DNA from: Actinoplanes campanulatus
GTDB lineage: Bacteria > Actinomycetota > Actinomycetes > Mycobacteriales > Micromonosporaceae
DNA: 64,000 bases
Assembly (NCBI RefSeq): GCF_014647795.1
Contig: NZ_BMPW01000006.1
Coordinates: 310,001 to 374,000, forward strand
Direction of reading: 5' to 3'
Below are positions 18,408 to 28,186 of this stretch, piece after piece. Numbering within the stretch: position 1 is the first letter of the stretch; each line of letters begins with the position of its first letter. The notes beneath the pieces were generated by a model that saw nothing but the letters and a program-made list of their open reading frames with translations, searched no databases and had not been told where the DNA came from. The translations under genes were made by a program, and so were the position numbers.

Positions 18408-18611
18408 CTAGTCGTCGGTGCGGGCGGCGCGAGCGGTCTCGATGCGCTCGCGGGCGCCGTCCAGCCAGCGGCGGCACACGTCGGCCAGCTTCTCGCCGCG
18501 CTCCCACAGGGCCAGCGACTCCTCCAGGGTGCCGCCGCCCTGCTCCAGCCGCTCCACCACTGTCGCCAGCTCGGTGCGGGCCTGCTCGTACGTCAGCTGC
18601 TCGTCGCTCAT
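18408..18611 (-). CDS. xseB: Exodeoxyribonuclease VII small subunit
   Basis: A 67-residue small subunit of the nuclease that degrades single-stranded DNA. It has the helical family pattern (LTYEQARTELATVVERLEQGGGTLEESLALWERGEKLA region). Its ATG overlaps the xseA stop codon by one base (TGATG), giving translational coupling with the large subunit. It converges with the DUF4245 gene 3 nt away. Confidence 0.93.
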   Translation of the reverse strand: MSDEQLTYEQARTELATVVERLEQGGGTLEESLALWERGEKLADVCRRWLDGARERIETARAARTDD

Positions 18612-19837
18612 CAGCTCTCCACCACCGCTGCCTGCAGCTCGCCCTCGGCGAGCCGGATCCGAAGAAGGTCACCCGCGGCCACCTCGTCCGCGGAGCGGAC
18701 CACGTGACCGTCGGGGCGTTGCACGATCGCGTAACCGCGCTCCAACGTCTTGGCCGGCGACAGGGCGCGCAGCCGGGCCAGGGTGTGCTCCAGCGCGTCG
18801 TCGGCGCGGCGCAGCCGGTGCTCCAGGCTGCGCCCGGCCCGGTCGCGCAGCGCCGTCACCTCGGCGCCCCGCTGGTCGAGCAGCACCTCGGGGCGGGCCA
18901 GCACCGGCCGGGACCGCCACGCCTCGATCCGCTGCCGCTCCCGGTCGATCAGGGTGATCACCGCCCGGTCCAGGCGGGCCCGGGCGTGGGTGATCAGCTT
19001 CTGCTCCTCGGCCAGGTCGGGCACGATGCGCTTGGCCGCGTCGGTCGGGGTGGACGCGCGCAGGTCGGCCACGTAGTCGAGCAGCGGCGTGTCGGTCTCG
19101 TGGCCGATCGCGCTGACCACCGGCGTGCGCGCCGCGAACACCGCCCGGCACAGCGCCTCGTCGGAGAACGGCAGCAGATCCTCCACGCTGCCGCCGCCCC
19201 GGGCGATGACGATCACGTCGACGGTGTCGTCGTGGTCGAGCACCTTGAGCGCGTCGATGATCGGCGGCACCGCGGTGGCGCCCTGCACCGGCACGTTGAT
19301 CACCCGGAAGTCCACCGACGGCCAGCGGCGCCGCGCGTTCATCAGCACGTCGCGCTCGGCGGCGCTGGCCCGGCCGGTGATCAGGCCGATCCGCCGCGGC
19401 AGGAACGGCAGCCGCCGCTTGCGCTCGCGGGCGAACAGGCCCTCCGCGGCCAGCAGCCGCTTCAGCTTCTCCAGCCGGGCCAGCAGCTCGCCGAGACCGA
19501 CCTGACGGATCTCGTCGGCGCGCAGGCTGAGCGTGCCCCGGGCCGGGTAGAACTCCGGCTTGGCGTGCATCGTCACCCGGGCGCCCTCGGACAGCTCGGG
19601 GGCGCCGGCGTCCAGCACGTCACGGTGTGCCGTCACGGTGAGGCTCAGATCGGCCGACGGGTCACGCAGGGTCAGGAACACCACGCCGGAGCCGGGGCGG
19701 CGGCTGATCTGCGCGACCTGCCCGTCGACCCACACCCAGCCGAGTTTGGCTATCCACCCGCTGATCTTCTGGCTGACCACGCGGACCGGCCACGGATCCT
19801 CGGGGGTGCTGCGCGCCGTGCTGTCGGGCTCGTTCAC
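18611..19837 (-). CDS. xseA: Exodeoxyribonuclease VII large subunit
   Basis: The catalytic subunit of exonuclease VII, 408 residues. An N-terminal OB-fold (about 20-115) is followed by the nuclease domain with [33 protein letters not shown] and [28 protein letters not shown] long helical region and a C-terminal segment follow. It forms a two-gene operon with xseB. The start at 19837 lies 9 nt from the stop of the upstream membrane protein gene, so all may share a transcript. Confidence 0.94.
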   Translation of the reverse strand: MNEPDSTARSTPEDPWPVRVVSQKISGWIAKLGWVWVDGQVAQISRRPGSGVVFLTLRDPSADLSLTVTAHRDVLDAGAPELSEGARVTMHAKPEFYPARGTLSLRADEIRQVGLGELLARLEKLKRLLAAEGLFARERKRRLPFLPRRIGLITGRASAAERDVLMNARRRWPSVDFRVINVPVQGATAVPPIIDALKVLDHDDTVDVIVIARGGGSVEDLLPFSDEALCRAVFAARTPVVSAIGHETDTPLLDYVADLRASTPTDAAKRIVPDLAEEQKLITHARARLDRAVITLIDRERQRIEAWRSRPVLARPEVLLDQRGAEVTALRDRAGRSLEHRLRRADDALEHTLARLRALSPAKTLERGYAIVQRPDGHVVRSADEVAAGDLLRIRLAEGELQAAVVES

Positions 19838-19846
19838 CCGGCCAGA

Positions 19847-20389
19847 CTACGTAAGCCCTCCGACATTTTCGCCGGTGCGATCCTCGGCGGTGTCCCTCAC
19901 GCGGGGCTCGGCGTGGCCGCCGTACCGGGTCAGATCGACCGGCGTGCGCCGCTCCGGCAGGAGGGCCTCGACGAGCGCGATCACGGCCAGCGCGAGCAGC
20001 CCGGCACAGGCCCAGAAGACCAGGTCGGCGACCAGGTACTTGACGTCCACGTGCACGCCGCCGTCGATGCCCAGGAATGGGTACGGGAAGCCGTGCCGCG
20101 CCGGGTACTCCGCCATGCAGCACCGCGTCGTGGTGGGGATGGCGGTCGCCACCATCGCGGCCAGGGTGAGAACGGCGCCCACCACGATCCCGGGCCGGCT
20201 CGGGATCAGCCGCCGCCGCATCAGCAGCAGCACGCCGCCGGCCACCAGGACCAGATGAAAGATCAGGAAGGTGTCGGTGAGGCCACCGTCGGCCGAGACC
20301 GCCAGGTTCAGCACGCCGATGCCGAGCAGGAACCAGCCGGCCATCACGCGGAGGACGGCCGGAATCGAGGGCCACAACTTCGCGTTCAC
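19847..20389 (-). CDS. Four-helix membrane protein with CCM motif (paralogue A)
   Basis: A 180-residue protein with GTG start. Four membrane helices (about 13-30, 40-57, 64-82, 117-142) are seen. The loop between helices 3 and 4 holds a TRCCMAEYPARHGFPYPFLG segment. The next gene upstream has an equivalent loop ([19 protein letters not shown]) in the same place, so the two are tandem paralogues. Vicinal cysteines outside the membrane could bind metal or form a redox pair; that is inference. I recognise no family. Confidence 0.72.
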   Translation of the reverse strand: MNAKLWPSIPAVLRVMAGWFLLGIGVLNLAVSADGGLTDTFLIFHLVLVAGGVLLLMRRRLIPSRPGIVVGAVLTLAAMVATAIPTTTRCCMAEYPARHGFPYPFLGIDGGVHVDVKYLVADLVFWACAGLLALAVIALVEALLPERRTPVDLTRYGGHAEPRVRDTAEDRTGENVGGLT

Positions 20390-20435
20390 GTACCGATTAT
20401 CAAGCCGCTAACCGCTTATCCGGGCCAAAACGGGC

Positions 20436-20927
20436 TTACCGGCTGCGGATGGCCCTCACGACGAGACCGATCAAAACCGCCAGGACCATTCCCGCGTACG
20501 CCCAGACGACCAGGTCGATGAGCAGATCCGTCGGGTAGACGCCCCACGACTCGAGCCGGGCGAGCCGGATCGCCTCGTCCGACGTGTCGGCCACCGCGCC
20601 CCGGCCCAGCCAGGTCAGCGGCCAGCCACGCGACTCGCCGAAACTGAACATGCAGCAGATGCCGCTGGCATACACGGTCAGGCCGGCCAGAGTCCCGGTC
20701 ACCCCGGCCGCCCCCGCGGCGACCGAGACGAGCCGTCCGGACAGCCCGAGCCGATGCCACAGCAGCAGCACCAGCCCGCCGGCGGCCACCACGGCACCCA
20801 TGAACGCGTCCGTCAGGTCGCCGCCGTTCGGGCTCATGACCAGCCAGAACCCGCCGAGGACCAGGCTGATCAGACCGATCGCCGCGCGGGCCGGCCCCAC
20901 CATGTCGACCTTCTCGGTCACCGTCAT
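20436..20927 (-). CDS. Four-helix membrane protein with CCM motif (paralogue B)
   Basis: A 163-residue protein from the ATG at 20927. It has the same four-helix layout as its neighbour, with C-C-M between helices 3 and 4 followed by R-G-(W/F)-P and L-G. Overall similarity is low outside that loop and the last helix ([21 protein letters not shown] versus LVFWACAGLLALAVIALVEA). It lies divergently 90 nt from ispH. Unknown function. Confidence 0.72.
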   Translation of the reverse strand: MTVTEKVDMVGPARAAIGLISLVLGGFWLVMSPNGGDLTDAFMGAVVAAGGLVLLLWHRLGLSGRLVSVAAGAAGVTGTLAGLTVYASGICCMFSFGESRGWPLTWLGRGAVADTSDEAIRLARLESWGVYPTDLLIDLVVWAYAGMVLAVLIGLVVRAIRSR

Positions 20928-21017
20928 GCGCGCAGTATGGCAAGGCCGCGCCAGCCGGCGGTTGTGGCGCTGATCGCAGAGCGGCGGGGCGCCCGGCGGG
21001 GCACGTACCATGGCCGG

Positions 21018-21986
21018 GTGACTGAACCTCGTAAGCGGGTGTTGCTCGCCAAGCCGCGTGGCTACTGCGCCGGTGTCGACCGCGCCGTGCAGACCGTCGA
21101 GGAGGCGCTGAAGCTCTACGGCGCCCCGGTCTACGTGCGCAAGCAGATCGTGCACAACAAGCACGTGGTCAGCACCCTCGAGGCCCGCGGCGCGATCTTC
21201 GTCGAGGAGAACTTCGAGGTTCCCGAGGGCTCGACCGTGGTGTTCTCCGCCCACGGCGTGGCGCCCGAGGTGCACGACCAGGCCCGTGAGCGCAACCTCA
21301 AGGCGATCGACGCGACCTGCCCGCTGGTGACGAAGGTGCACCACGAGGCCAAACGGTTCGCCGCCGCCGACTACGACATCCTGCTCATCGGCCACGAGGG
21401 CCACGAGGAGGTCATCGGCACCGCCGGCGAGGCTCCCGAGCACATCCAGCTCGTCGACGGCCCCGACGACGTGGACAACGTGGTGGTCCGCGACCCGGCG
21501 AAGGTGGTGTGGCTGTCCCAGACCACGCTCAGCGTCGACGAGACCATGGAGACGGTGGCCCGCCTCAAGACGCGGCTGCCGCTGCTCCAGTCGCCGCCGA
21601 GCGACGACATCTGCTACGCCACCTCGAACCGGCAGCACGTGATCAAGGAGATCGCGCCGGAGTGCGACGTGGTGATCGTGGTCGGCTCCACCAACTCGTC
21701 CAACTCGGTCCGCCTGGTCGAGGTGGCTCTCGGCGCCGGCGCCCGGGCCGGTCACCTGGTCGACTACGCCTCGGAGATCCAGGACGAGTGGCTGGCCGGC
21801 GCCACCACGGTCGGCGTCTCGTCCGGCGCCAGCGTGCCCGACGAACTGGTCATGGAGGTGCTCGCGCACCTCGCCGAACGCGGCTTCGGCGAGGTCACCG
21901 AGTTCACCACGGCCGAGGAGCGCCTCACCTTCTCGCTGCCGCAGGAGCTGCGCCGCGACATGAAAGCCGCGGGGAAGGCGAGCTAG
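21018..21986 (+). CDS. ispH: 4-hydroxy-3-methylbut-2-enyl diphosphate reductase
   Basis: Last enzyme of the MEP pathway, making IPP and DMAPP with an iron-sulfur cluster. About 322 residues from the GTG at 21018. The three cluster cysteines are C17 (GYCAGV), C102 (ATCPLV) and C200 ([10 protein letters not shown]), and the conserved histidines lie in VHNKHVV and SAHGV. The frame is open far upstream, but family similarity begins at [17 protein letters not shown]. Its product feeds uppS-type enzymes. It overlaps the convergent rmuC gene by four bases at the stop codons. Confidence 0.95.
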   Translation: MTEPRKRVLLAKPRGYCAGVDRAVQTVEEALKLYGAPVYVRKQIVHNKHVVSTLEARGAIFVEENFEVPEGSTVVFSAHGVAPEVHDQARERNLKAIDATCPLVTKVHHEAKRFAAADYDILLIGHEGHEEVIGTAGEAPEHIQLVDGPDDVDNVVVRDPAKVVWLSQTTLSVDETMETVARLKTRLPLLQSPPSDDICYATSNRQHVIKEIAPECDVVIVVGSTNSSNSVRLVEVALGAGARAGHLVDYASEIQDEWLAGATTVGVSSGASVPDELVMEVLAHLAERGFGEVTEFTTAEERLTFSLPQELRRDMKAAGKAS

Positions 21987-23116
21987 CTGAGTTCGGGAGC
22001 CTGCGGCTGGCGGGGAGCCACCTCCACCTGAACGGGCGGGAGCAGCTCCTCGTCGGAGACGCCCATCTCGGCCAGCTTGCGGGCGCTGACCAGCACCCGC
22101 GACTCCAGTGAGCCGACCGCCCGGTTGTAGGCGCCGACCGCCGCGGACAGCGATGTCCCCAGCTTGTCCACATGGTCGCCGAGGGTGGACAGCCGCCCGT
22201 AGAGCTCGCGGGCCAGCCCGTGCACGGCGGCGGCGTTGCGGGTCAGCGCCTCCTGCCGCCACGAGTAGGCGACGGTCCGCAGCATGGCGATCAGCGTGGC
22301 CGGGGTGGCCAGCACGATGTTGCGGCGGAAGGCGTGCTCCATGAGCGCCGGGTCCCGTTGCAGGGCGGCGTCCAGGAACGGGTCGGCCGGCACGAACAGC
22401 ACCACGAAGTCGGGCGCCGACTCGAACGCCGACCAGTACCGTTTCCCGGACAGCGCGTCCACGTGCAGCCGCAGGTGCCGGGCGTGCTGGTCGAGGTGCC
22501 CGTCGCGGGTGTGCTCGTCGCGGGCCTCCATCGCCGACAGATAGCCCTCCAGCGGGGCCTTCGCGTCGACCACCACGGTCCGCCCGCCGTGCAGCCGGAC
22601 CACCAGGTCGGGCCGCACCCCCTGCTCGTCGGTGGCGGCGGTCACCTGCTCGGCGAAGTCGCAGTGCTCCAGCAGCCCGGCCGCCTCGACGATGCGCCGC
22701 AACTGGTGCTCGCCCCAGCGGCCGCGCACCTGCGGGGCCCGCAGCGCGGCCACCAGCTGCCGGGTCTCGGTGCGCAGCTCACCCGAGACCACACCCATCG
22801 ACCGCACCTGTTCGCGCAGCTCCGCGTAGGCGTCTACCCGGTCGTGCTCGAGCTGGGCGACGCGCTGCTCGTACCGTTGCAGGGTGTCGTGCAGTGGAGC
22901 GACGGCCCGGGCCACCGCCTCCTGGGACTGGGCGGTCGCCTCATAGGACAGCGCCCGCAGCGACTGCTCCAGCCGCTGCTCACCCTCCCGGGCGGCCTCC
23001 AGCGTCGCCTCCAGGCGGGCGATGTCGGTGGCGGCGCGGGCCCGCGCGGCGAGCCAGCCGATCGCCGCCCCGGCGGCGAGACAGGCGAGGACCACGGCCA
23101 GTGTCGAGAACGTCAC
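21983..23116 (-). CDS. rmuC: RmuC-family DNA recombination protein
   Basis: About 377 residues from a GTG at 23116 (a GTG one codon upstream at 23119 is equally possible). An N-terminal membrane helix (about 4-24) leads into a coiled coil (about 30-125). The RmuC domain follows, with [31 protein letters not shown] and [18 protein letters not shown]. RmuC is thought to be a nuclease limiting recombination between inverted repeats. The gene lies in the xse-ispH block. Confidence 0.9.
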   Translation of the reverse strand: MTFSTLAVVLACLAAGAAIGWLAARARAATDIARLEATLEAAREGEQRLEQSLRALSYEATAQSQEAVARAVAPLHDTLQRYEQRVAQLEHDRVDAYAELREQVRSMGVVSGELRTETRQLVAALRAPQVRGRWGEHQLRRIVEAAGLLEHCDFAEQVTAATDEQGVRPDLVVRLHGGRTVVVDAKAPLEGYLSAMEARDEHTRDGHLDQHARHLRLHVDALSGKRYWSAFESAPDFVVLFVPADPFLDAALQRDPALMEHAFRRNIVLATPATLIAMLRTVAYSWRQEALTRNAAAVHGLARELYGRLSTLGDHVDKLGTSLSAAVGAYNRAVGSLESRVLVSARKLAEMGVSDEELLPPVQVEVAPRQPQAPELS

Positions 23117-23170
23117 CACCGCAGATTGCCAGAAAGCCCGGACACGACAGGCGGGGGTAGCGTGGAAAAC

Positions 23171-23857
23171 ATGATGCGCGTGTTGCTGCTCCTGGCCATC
23201 GTCGCGATGGTGCTGCTGTTGATCGCCGCCGTGCAGCGCAGCGGGCAGGCCCGCCGCCAGACGCAACTCGACGACGCCCGCGCCGAGGCCCAGCGGTGGT
23301 ACGAGCGGCTCGGCGGCCAGGTGATGAACCTCAGCTCCGAGGAACCGGCCGCCCGGCAGGCACTCGCCGACGCGGCCGAGCGCTACAACGCCGCCGGCGG
23401 TCAACTGCAACAGGCCAATTCGGTCCGGCAGTTCGCGCTGGCCCGGGAGTCGGCGCTGGAGGGCCTCACCTATGTGCGGGCCGCCCGCCTGGCCATGGGC
23501 CTCGACCCGGGCCCCGACCTGCCGCCGCTGCACGCCGCCCAGGGCGCCGGGCAGATCACCCAGGAGCGCGAGGTGACGGTCGAGGGGCACTCCTACAAGG
23601 CGGGGCCGCGGCCGGGCGCCGACACCCCCTACTACTACCCGGGCGGGCGGGTGCAGGGGCGGCCGGTGCCGGCCGGTTGGTATTCGACGCCGGTGTGGAA
23701 GACAGCGCTCGGCGCCGGCGCCGGAGTGCTCGGCGGCATGCTGATCTTCGACGCGCTGCTGTCACCCGGGTTCGGTGACATGGACTTCGGCGGCGACGCC
23801 GGCGATGCCTTCGGTGGCGATTTCGGCGACTTCGGGGATTTCGGCGGCGACTTCTAG
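23171..23857 (+). CDS. Membrane protein with Gly/Asp/Phe repeat tail
   Basis: About 228 residues. An N-terminal helix (residues 3-20) anchors the protein. A helical region (about 25-105, rich in Ala, Gln and Arg) and a Tyr/Pro/Gly-rich stretch (about 140-175) follow. A second hydrophobic segment (about 182-198) leads to a tail made of GDF/GGDF-like units. The start may be the ATG at 23171 or the GTG at 23162. The tail resembles those of small actinobacterial DUF1542-type surface proteins, but the family is not certain. It overlaps the next convergent gene by four bases. Confidence 0.65.
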   Translation: MMRVLLLLAIVAMVLLLIAAVQRSGQARRQTQLDDARAEAQRWYERLGGQVMNLSSEEPAARQALADAAERYNAAGGQLQQANSVRQFALARESALEGLTYVRAARLAMGLDPGPDLPPLHAAQGAGQITQEREVTVEGHSYKAGPRPGADTPYYYPGGRVQGRPVPAGWYSTPVWKTALGAGAGVLGGMLIFDALLSPGFGDMDFGGDAGDAFGGDFGDFGDFGGDF

Positions 23858-24405
23858 CCCCGCTTCTCGCCTCGCGTGCGGCGGGCGATCTCGCGGCGCA
23901 GCGCGCGCGGGCTCGGCCAGATCTGGGTGACGTCGGCGGTGAACACCGGACCGCGCGGGGTGTCGGCCAGCGCCGGGCCGCCGGTGGCGCCCCCCTGCAC
24001 CGGGTGCACGCTGTCCATGCCGGCCGGCAGCACCTCGAGCACGGTCCGCAGCCCGTCCCGCCGGAACACCACGGCCACGATGTCGCCCCAGTCCAGCAGG
24101 ATCGGGTCGGACTCCTGCGAGGCCAGCTCCAGGCCGGCGGAGGACACCCGCACCCAGGTGGTGAGAGCGGCCCGGGCGGACAGCGCGTAGGCGCCGGCGA
24201 AGACCGCCCCGACCAGCACCCCCTGGAGCAGGATCGCCCACCACGGGTCGCCGGTGCCCCCGGTGAACCAGTCGACGAGCGGCGACACCACCAGGTAGGC
24301 GGCCATCAGCACGGCGAACACGACGACGAAGGTCCGGGCCCGCGACGACCGGAACACCACCGCGTCGCGGGCCGGGGCCCGAACCTCCTCAGGGGTGAGC
24401 GACAT
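23854..24405 (-). CDS. PH-like-domain membrane protein, unknown function
   Basis: A 183-residue protein with two membrane helices (about 25-46 and 58-78). A C-terminal beta-rich region follows (WVRVSSAGLELASQESDPILLDWGDIVAVVFRRDGLRTVLEVLP), which looks like the small PH-like domains of bacterial membrane proteins. It is the gene following valS on the same strand, 23 nt away. Its role is unknown. Confidence 0.6.
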   Translation of the reverse strand: MSLTPEEVRAPARDAVVFRSSRARTFVVVFAVLMAAYLVVSPLVDWFTGGTGDPWWAILLQGVLVGAVFAGAYALSARAALTTWVRVSSAGLELASQESDPILLDWGDIVAVVFRRDGLRTVLEVLPAGMDSVHPVQGGATGGPALADTPRGPVFTADVTQIWPSPRALRREIARRTRGEKRG

Positions 24406-24428
24406 GCCTCCTATGGTGGCGGCCCCGC

Positions 24429-26960
24429 TCAGAATGCGCAGGCGATCACCAGCTCCGGGGTGCGGTCCCGGAGCAGGTCCAGCTTGCCGATCCGGCCGGC
24501 CGCCCGGAAGTCGCCGTCGATCAGCGCGAGCCGGTCCAGCATGTCGGCCGGGCCGAGCGCCTCGGCCAGCGGGATCTCCGTCCGCATCGACAGCTTTCGG
24601 TCCGACTTGGCCCGGCGGACCTGCCGCAGCGCCTCACCGGCCAGGTCCAGCAGACCCGGATCGCTCTCCGGCGCCACCCGGGTCAGCTCGTACCTCGTCG
24701 GCCAGGTCGAGCGGTGCACCGAGCCGTAACGCCACCACGACCAGACCTCCTCGGTGACGTACGGCAGGAACGGCGCGAACAGCCGCAACAGCACCGACAG
24801 CCCGGCCGCCAGCGCCGCCCGGGCCGAGTCGCCGCCCGGGCCCTGCGCGTACGCCCGGTCCTTGACCAGCTCGATGTAGTCGTCGCAGAACGTCCAGAAG
24901 AACGTCTCGGTGGCCTGCAACGCGTCGGTGTGCTGGTACTCGTCGAACGCCGTCGTCGCCGTGACGACCACCTCGGCCAGCCGGCCCAGCATGGCCCGGT
25001 CCAGCGGTTCGGTGACCGGCTGCCGCAGCGCCGCCGCCGCGCCCAGCCCGAGCGCGAACCTCGACGCGTTCAGCAGCTTGGTCGCCAGCCGCCGCCCGAC
25101 CTTCAGCTGAGCCGGCTCGAACGCCAGGTCGGCGCCCGGCCGGCCGCTCGCCGCCCAGTAGCGGACCGCGTCCGACCCGTACTGTTCGAGCAGCTGGATC
25201 GGCGTCTCGACGGCATTGCCCAGCGACTTGGAGATCTTCTTGTGGTCCGGGTCGAGGATCCAGCCGGACAGCACGGCCCGCCGCCACGGCAGACTGTCGC
25301 CGAGCTGGTCGGCCCGCAGCACCGAGGAGAACAGCCAGGTCCGGATGATCTCCTGGCCTTGCGGGCGAAGATCCATCGGGTACGTGCGGGCGTGCAGGTC
25401 GGCGTCGGTGCTCCAGCCGGTGACGATCTGCGGTGACAGCGACGACGTGGCCCACGTGTCCATGACGTCCGGGTCGGCGGTGAACCCGCCCGGGACGTCC
25501 CGCTGATCCTCGACGTAGCCCGGTGGGCAGTCCGACGACGGGTCCACCGGCAGCGCCGCGTCGTCCGGGACGAGCAGCCGGGTGTGGTCGGGTTCGCCGT
25601 GGGCGTCCAGCGCGTACCAGATCGGGATGGGCACGCCGAAGAACCGCTGCCGGCTGATCAGCCAGTCCCCGGTCAGGCCACCCACCCAGTGGTCGTAGCG
25701 GTGCCGCATGCTCTCCGGCGTCCACCGCAGCTCCCGGCCCCGGGCCAGCAGCCGCTCCCGCAGCCCGGCGTCGCGCCCACCGTTGCGGATGAACCACTGC
25801 CGGCTCGTGACGATCTCCAACGGCCGGTCGCCGCGCTCGTAGAACTTGACCGGATGCGTGACCGGGCGCGGCTCGCCGATCAGGTCGCCGGACTCGCGCA
25901 GCAGCCGGACCGTCTCGGCGCGGGCCGCCGCCACGGTCAGCCCGGCCAGCCCACGGTAGGCGGCGACCGGAACACCGGGCGGGGCGTCCGGCAGGAACCG
26001 GCCGTCCCGGCCCAGGACCACCCGCGTGTCCAGAGCCAGGTCGCGCCACCAGGTGACGTCGGTCAGGTCGCCGAACGTGCAGACCATCGCCATCCCCGTA
26101 CCCTTGCCCGGGTCGGCGAGCGGGTGGGCACGGACCGGGACCTCGACGTCGAAGAACGGGGTCCGCACGGAGGTGAGACCCGCGAAGCGGGGATCGTCCG
26201 GATGACGCACCAGGGCGACACACGCCGGCAGCAGCTCCGGCCGGGTGGTGTCGATCTCGACGGGCCCGTCCGGGCCGTGGAAGCGCAGCCTGTGGTACGC
26301 CCCCGGGCGCTCCCGGTCCTCCAGTTCGGCCTGGGCGACGGCGGTGCGGAACCCGACGTCCCACAGCGTCGGGGCCTCCGCCGTGTACGCCTGACCGGCC
26401 GCCAGGTTCGCCAGGAACGCCCGCTGCGAGACGGCCCGCGCCGTGGCGCCGATCGTCGTGTAGGTCAGCCCCCAGTCGACCGACAGCCCGAGCCGCCGCC
26501 ACAGCGCCTCGAAACCCTTCTCGTCCTCGACGGTCAGCCGGCCGCACAGCTCGACGAAGTTGCGCCGCGAGATCCGCTCCTCGCCGCCGCCCGCCGACGG
26601 CTTCCAGTCCGGGTCGTAGGGCAGCGACGGGTCACATCGGACACCGAACAGGTTCTGCACCCGCCGCTCGGTCGGCAGCCCGTTGTCGTCGAAACCCATC
26701 GGATAGAAGACGGTCCTGCCGCGCATCCGCTGGAAGCGGGCGATCGTGTCGGTGTGCGTGTACGAGAAGACGTGGCCGACGTGCAACGAGCCGGATACGG
26801 TCGGCGGAGGTGTGTCGATCGCGTACACGTCGGCCCGCTCCTTGGAACGGTCGAACGCGTACGTGCCCTCCTCCTGCCAGCGCGGCGCCCACCGGTCCTC
26901 GAGGCCGTCCAGTGACGGCTTCTCGGGGAGACCGTGGCGCCCGGTTCCCGTATCAGTCAT
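24429..26960 (-). CDS. valS: Valine--tRNA ligase
   Basis: Charges tRNA-Val. 843 residues from the ATG at 26960. The class I signatures are PPPTVSGSLHVGH (HVGH at 60-63) and KKISKSLGN. The editing (CP1) domain and the ISRQRFFGVPIPIW segment lie between them. The frame is open to 27434 but the family N-terminus is at MTDTGTG. The protein ends shortly after the anticodon-binding domain and lacks the long C-terminal coiled coil of E. coli ValS, as in the shorter archaeal-like ValS subgroup. It is the only aminoacyl-tRNA synthetase in the window. Confidence 0.94.
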   Translation of the reverse strand: MTDTGTGRHGLPEKPSLDGLEDRWAPRWQEEGTYAFDRSKERADVYAIDTPPPTVSGSLHVGHVFSYTHTDTIARFQRMRGRTVFYPMGFDDNGLPTERRVQNLFGVRCDPSLPYDPDWKPSAGGGEERISRRNFVELCGRLTVEDEKGFEALWRRLGLSVDWGLTYTTIGATARAVSQRAFLANLAAGQAYTAEAPTLWDVGFRTAVAQAELEDRERPGAYHRLRFHGPDGPVEIDTTRPELLPACVALVRHPDDPRFAGLTSVRTPFFDVEVPVRAHPLADPGKGTGMAMVCTFGDLTDVTWWRDLALDTRVVLGRDGRFLPDAPPGVPVAAYRGLAGLTVAAARAETVRLLRESGDLIGEPRPVTHPVKFYERGDRPLEIVTSRQWFIRNGGRDAGLRERLLARGRELRWTPESMRHRYDHWVGGLTGDWLISRQRFFGVPIPIWYALDAHGEPDHTRLLVPDDAALPVDPSSDCPPGYVEDQRDVPGGFTADPDVMDTWATSSLSPQIVTGWSTDADLHARTYPMDLRPQGQEIIRTWLFSSVLRADQLGDSLPWRRAVLSGWILDPDHKKISKSLGNAVETPIQLLEQYGSDAVRYWAASGRPGADLAFEPAQLKVGRRLATKLLNASRFALGLGAAAALRQPVTEPLDRAMLGRLAEVVVTATTAFDEYQHTDALQATETFFWTFCDDYIELVKDRAYAQGPGGDSARAALAAGLSVLLRLFAPFLPYVTEEVWSWWRYGSVHRSTWPTRYELTRVAPESDPGLLDLAGEALRQVRRAKSDRKLSMRTEIPLAEALGPADMLDRLALIDGDFRAAGRIGKLDLLRDRTPELVIACAF

Positions 26961-27046
26961 GCCGGTCAGCGTAGGACGACCCGGCCGGACCGGCCAGGCG
27001 TTTCCGCCGTCCCTCCGCACTGGACGGCAACCGCCCGGACCGGCTG

Positions 27047-28186
27047 TCAAGGCCGCGGCCGGGAGCTCCGCCGCACCCAGCCCTGGCCCTCGACCCACAC
27101 CCACTGGCCGACCTGATGGCCGTTCGCCAGCAGCGTGGACGTCTTCGCCACCGCCGGCGTCTCGTCCGCGGCCACTCGTGGGGACGGCGTCTTCGACCCC
27201 GGCTTGCGGTGCTGGAGGGCGTCGTACCAGTCGCGCATGGTCGGCCGTTGCTTCGCGTCGTCGGAGAAGCTCGCGTCCAGCAGATCGGCGGCGGTGTCGC
27301 CGATCCGGGCCTTCAGGACGCCGCGCGCCCGCGCCGGATCCCGGCTCACCGCGCCACCCCGGCCGTTGCTGAGGATGCGCACCGTCATCAGGGCGAACTT
27401 GTACACATCCGTGGCCGTCGTCTGGATCGCCCACCGGCTGCGCAGCCGGTCCAGCATCTCCACCGGCGGGGACGGCGACGACCGGGACGCCCGTTGCAGG
27501 GCCGCGCTCGCCAGCAGCGCCTCCGGCGGCTGCCAGTTCGGGGTGTGCGGCTGCATCCCGAAAACCGCCCGGTTGCCCTTGATCCGGGCGCTGTCGACAT
27601 CCACCACCATGATGCTCGGCCGGGCCGGATCCGGGTCGTAGATGATGTTGCGGCCGGAGATGTCGCCCACCACCACGTTCTGCTTGTGCATCATTCCGTA
27701 CGCTGCGGCGATCGCCCGGATCAGCCGGATCCGCGCCGGCAGATCGACCCCCGGCAGACCCTTCCGCGCCGACGTCACGTCGTCGCCGAACAGCGTCTCC
27801 ACCTCACGCGGCTTCCGGTTGACCCCACCGGCCCGCTTGGTGAACTCCTGGAAATACCGCTCCGGGATCAACCGCATGATCACCCCGTCGGCGGCGCCGG
27901 AATCGTCCAGCACCACCGACACCGGCCAGATGATCCGCGCGTCCCACGCCTCCCGCTGCTCCTCCGGCAGCCGCTCCCGGAACCGCACGAAATTCGACAG
28001 ACCGGTGCCCAGCGACGGCCCCGCGCTCTGCTTCGTGGCCTCGTTGTACTTCTTGTAGACGAACCGCTCGTCATCCAGGCCCGGCAGCCGCAACTCCGGG
28101 GCGAGATAGACGGTCGCCGTGCCGCCGCGGGCCAGCTCGTCCAACCGGCCGAGCTGATCCAGCGTCAACTCCAGCGGAGCGGTCAT
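27047..28186 (-). CDS. Protein kinase-like protein of a TerY-type triad
   Basis: A 379-residue protein with a kinase fold. A glycine loop LARGGTATVYLA (19-29), lysines in FVYKKYN (45-46), a catalytic-loop-like VVVGDISGRN (D175, N180) and VVDVDS (D196, D198) in place of DFG are visible. The HRD His/Arg are absent, so activity may be weak or atypical. The C-terminus has an aromatic GQWVWVEGQGWV motif. The start overlaps the PP2C stop (ATGA), showing translational coupling. Triads of VWA (TerY), PP2C and kinase are described as predicted phospho-signalling modules linked to Ter stress systems. Confidence 0.82.
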   Translation of the reverse strand: MTAPLELTLDQLGRLDELARGGTATVYLAPELRLPGLDDERFVYKKYNEATKQSAGPSLGTGLSNFVRFRERLPEEQREAWDARIIWPVSVVLDDSGAADGVIMRLIPERYFQEFTKRAGGVNRKPREVETLFGDDVTSARKGLPGVDLPARIRLIRAIAAAYGMMHKQNVVVGDISGRNIIYDPDPARPSIMVVDVDSARIKGNRAVFGMQPHTPNWQPPEALLASAALQRASRSSPSPPVEMLDRLRSRWAIQTTATDVYKFALMTVRILSNGRGGAVSRDPARARGVLKARIGDTAADLLDASFSDDAKQRPTMRDWYDALQHRKPGSKTPSPRVAADETPAVAKTSTLLANGHQVGQWVWVEGQGWVRRSSRPRP

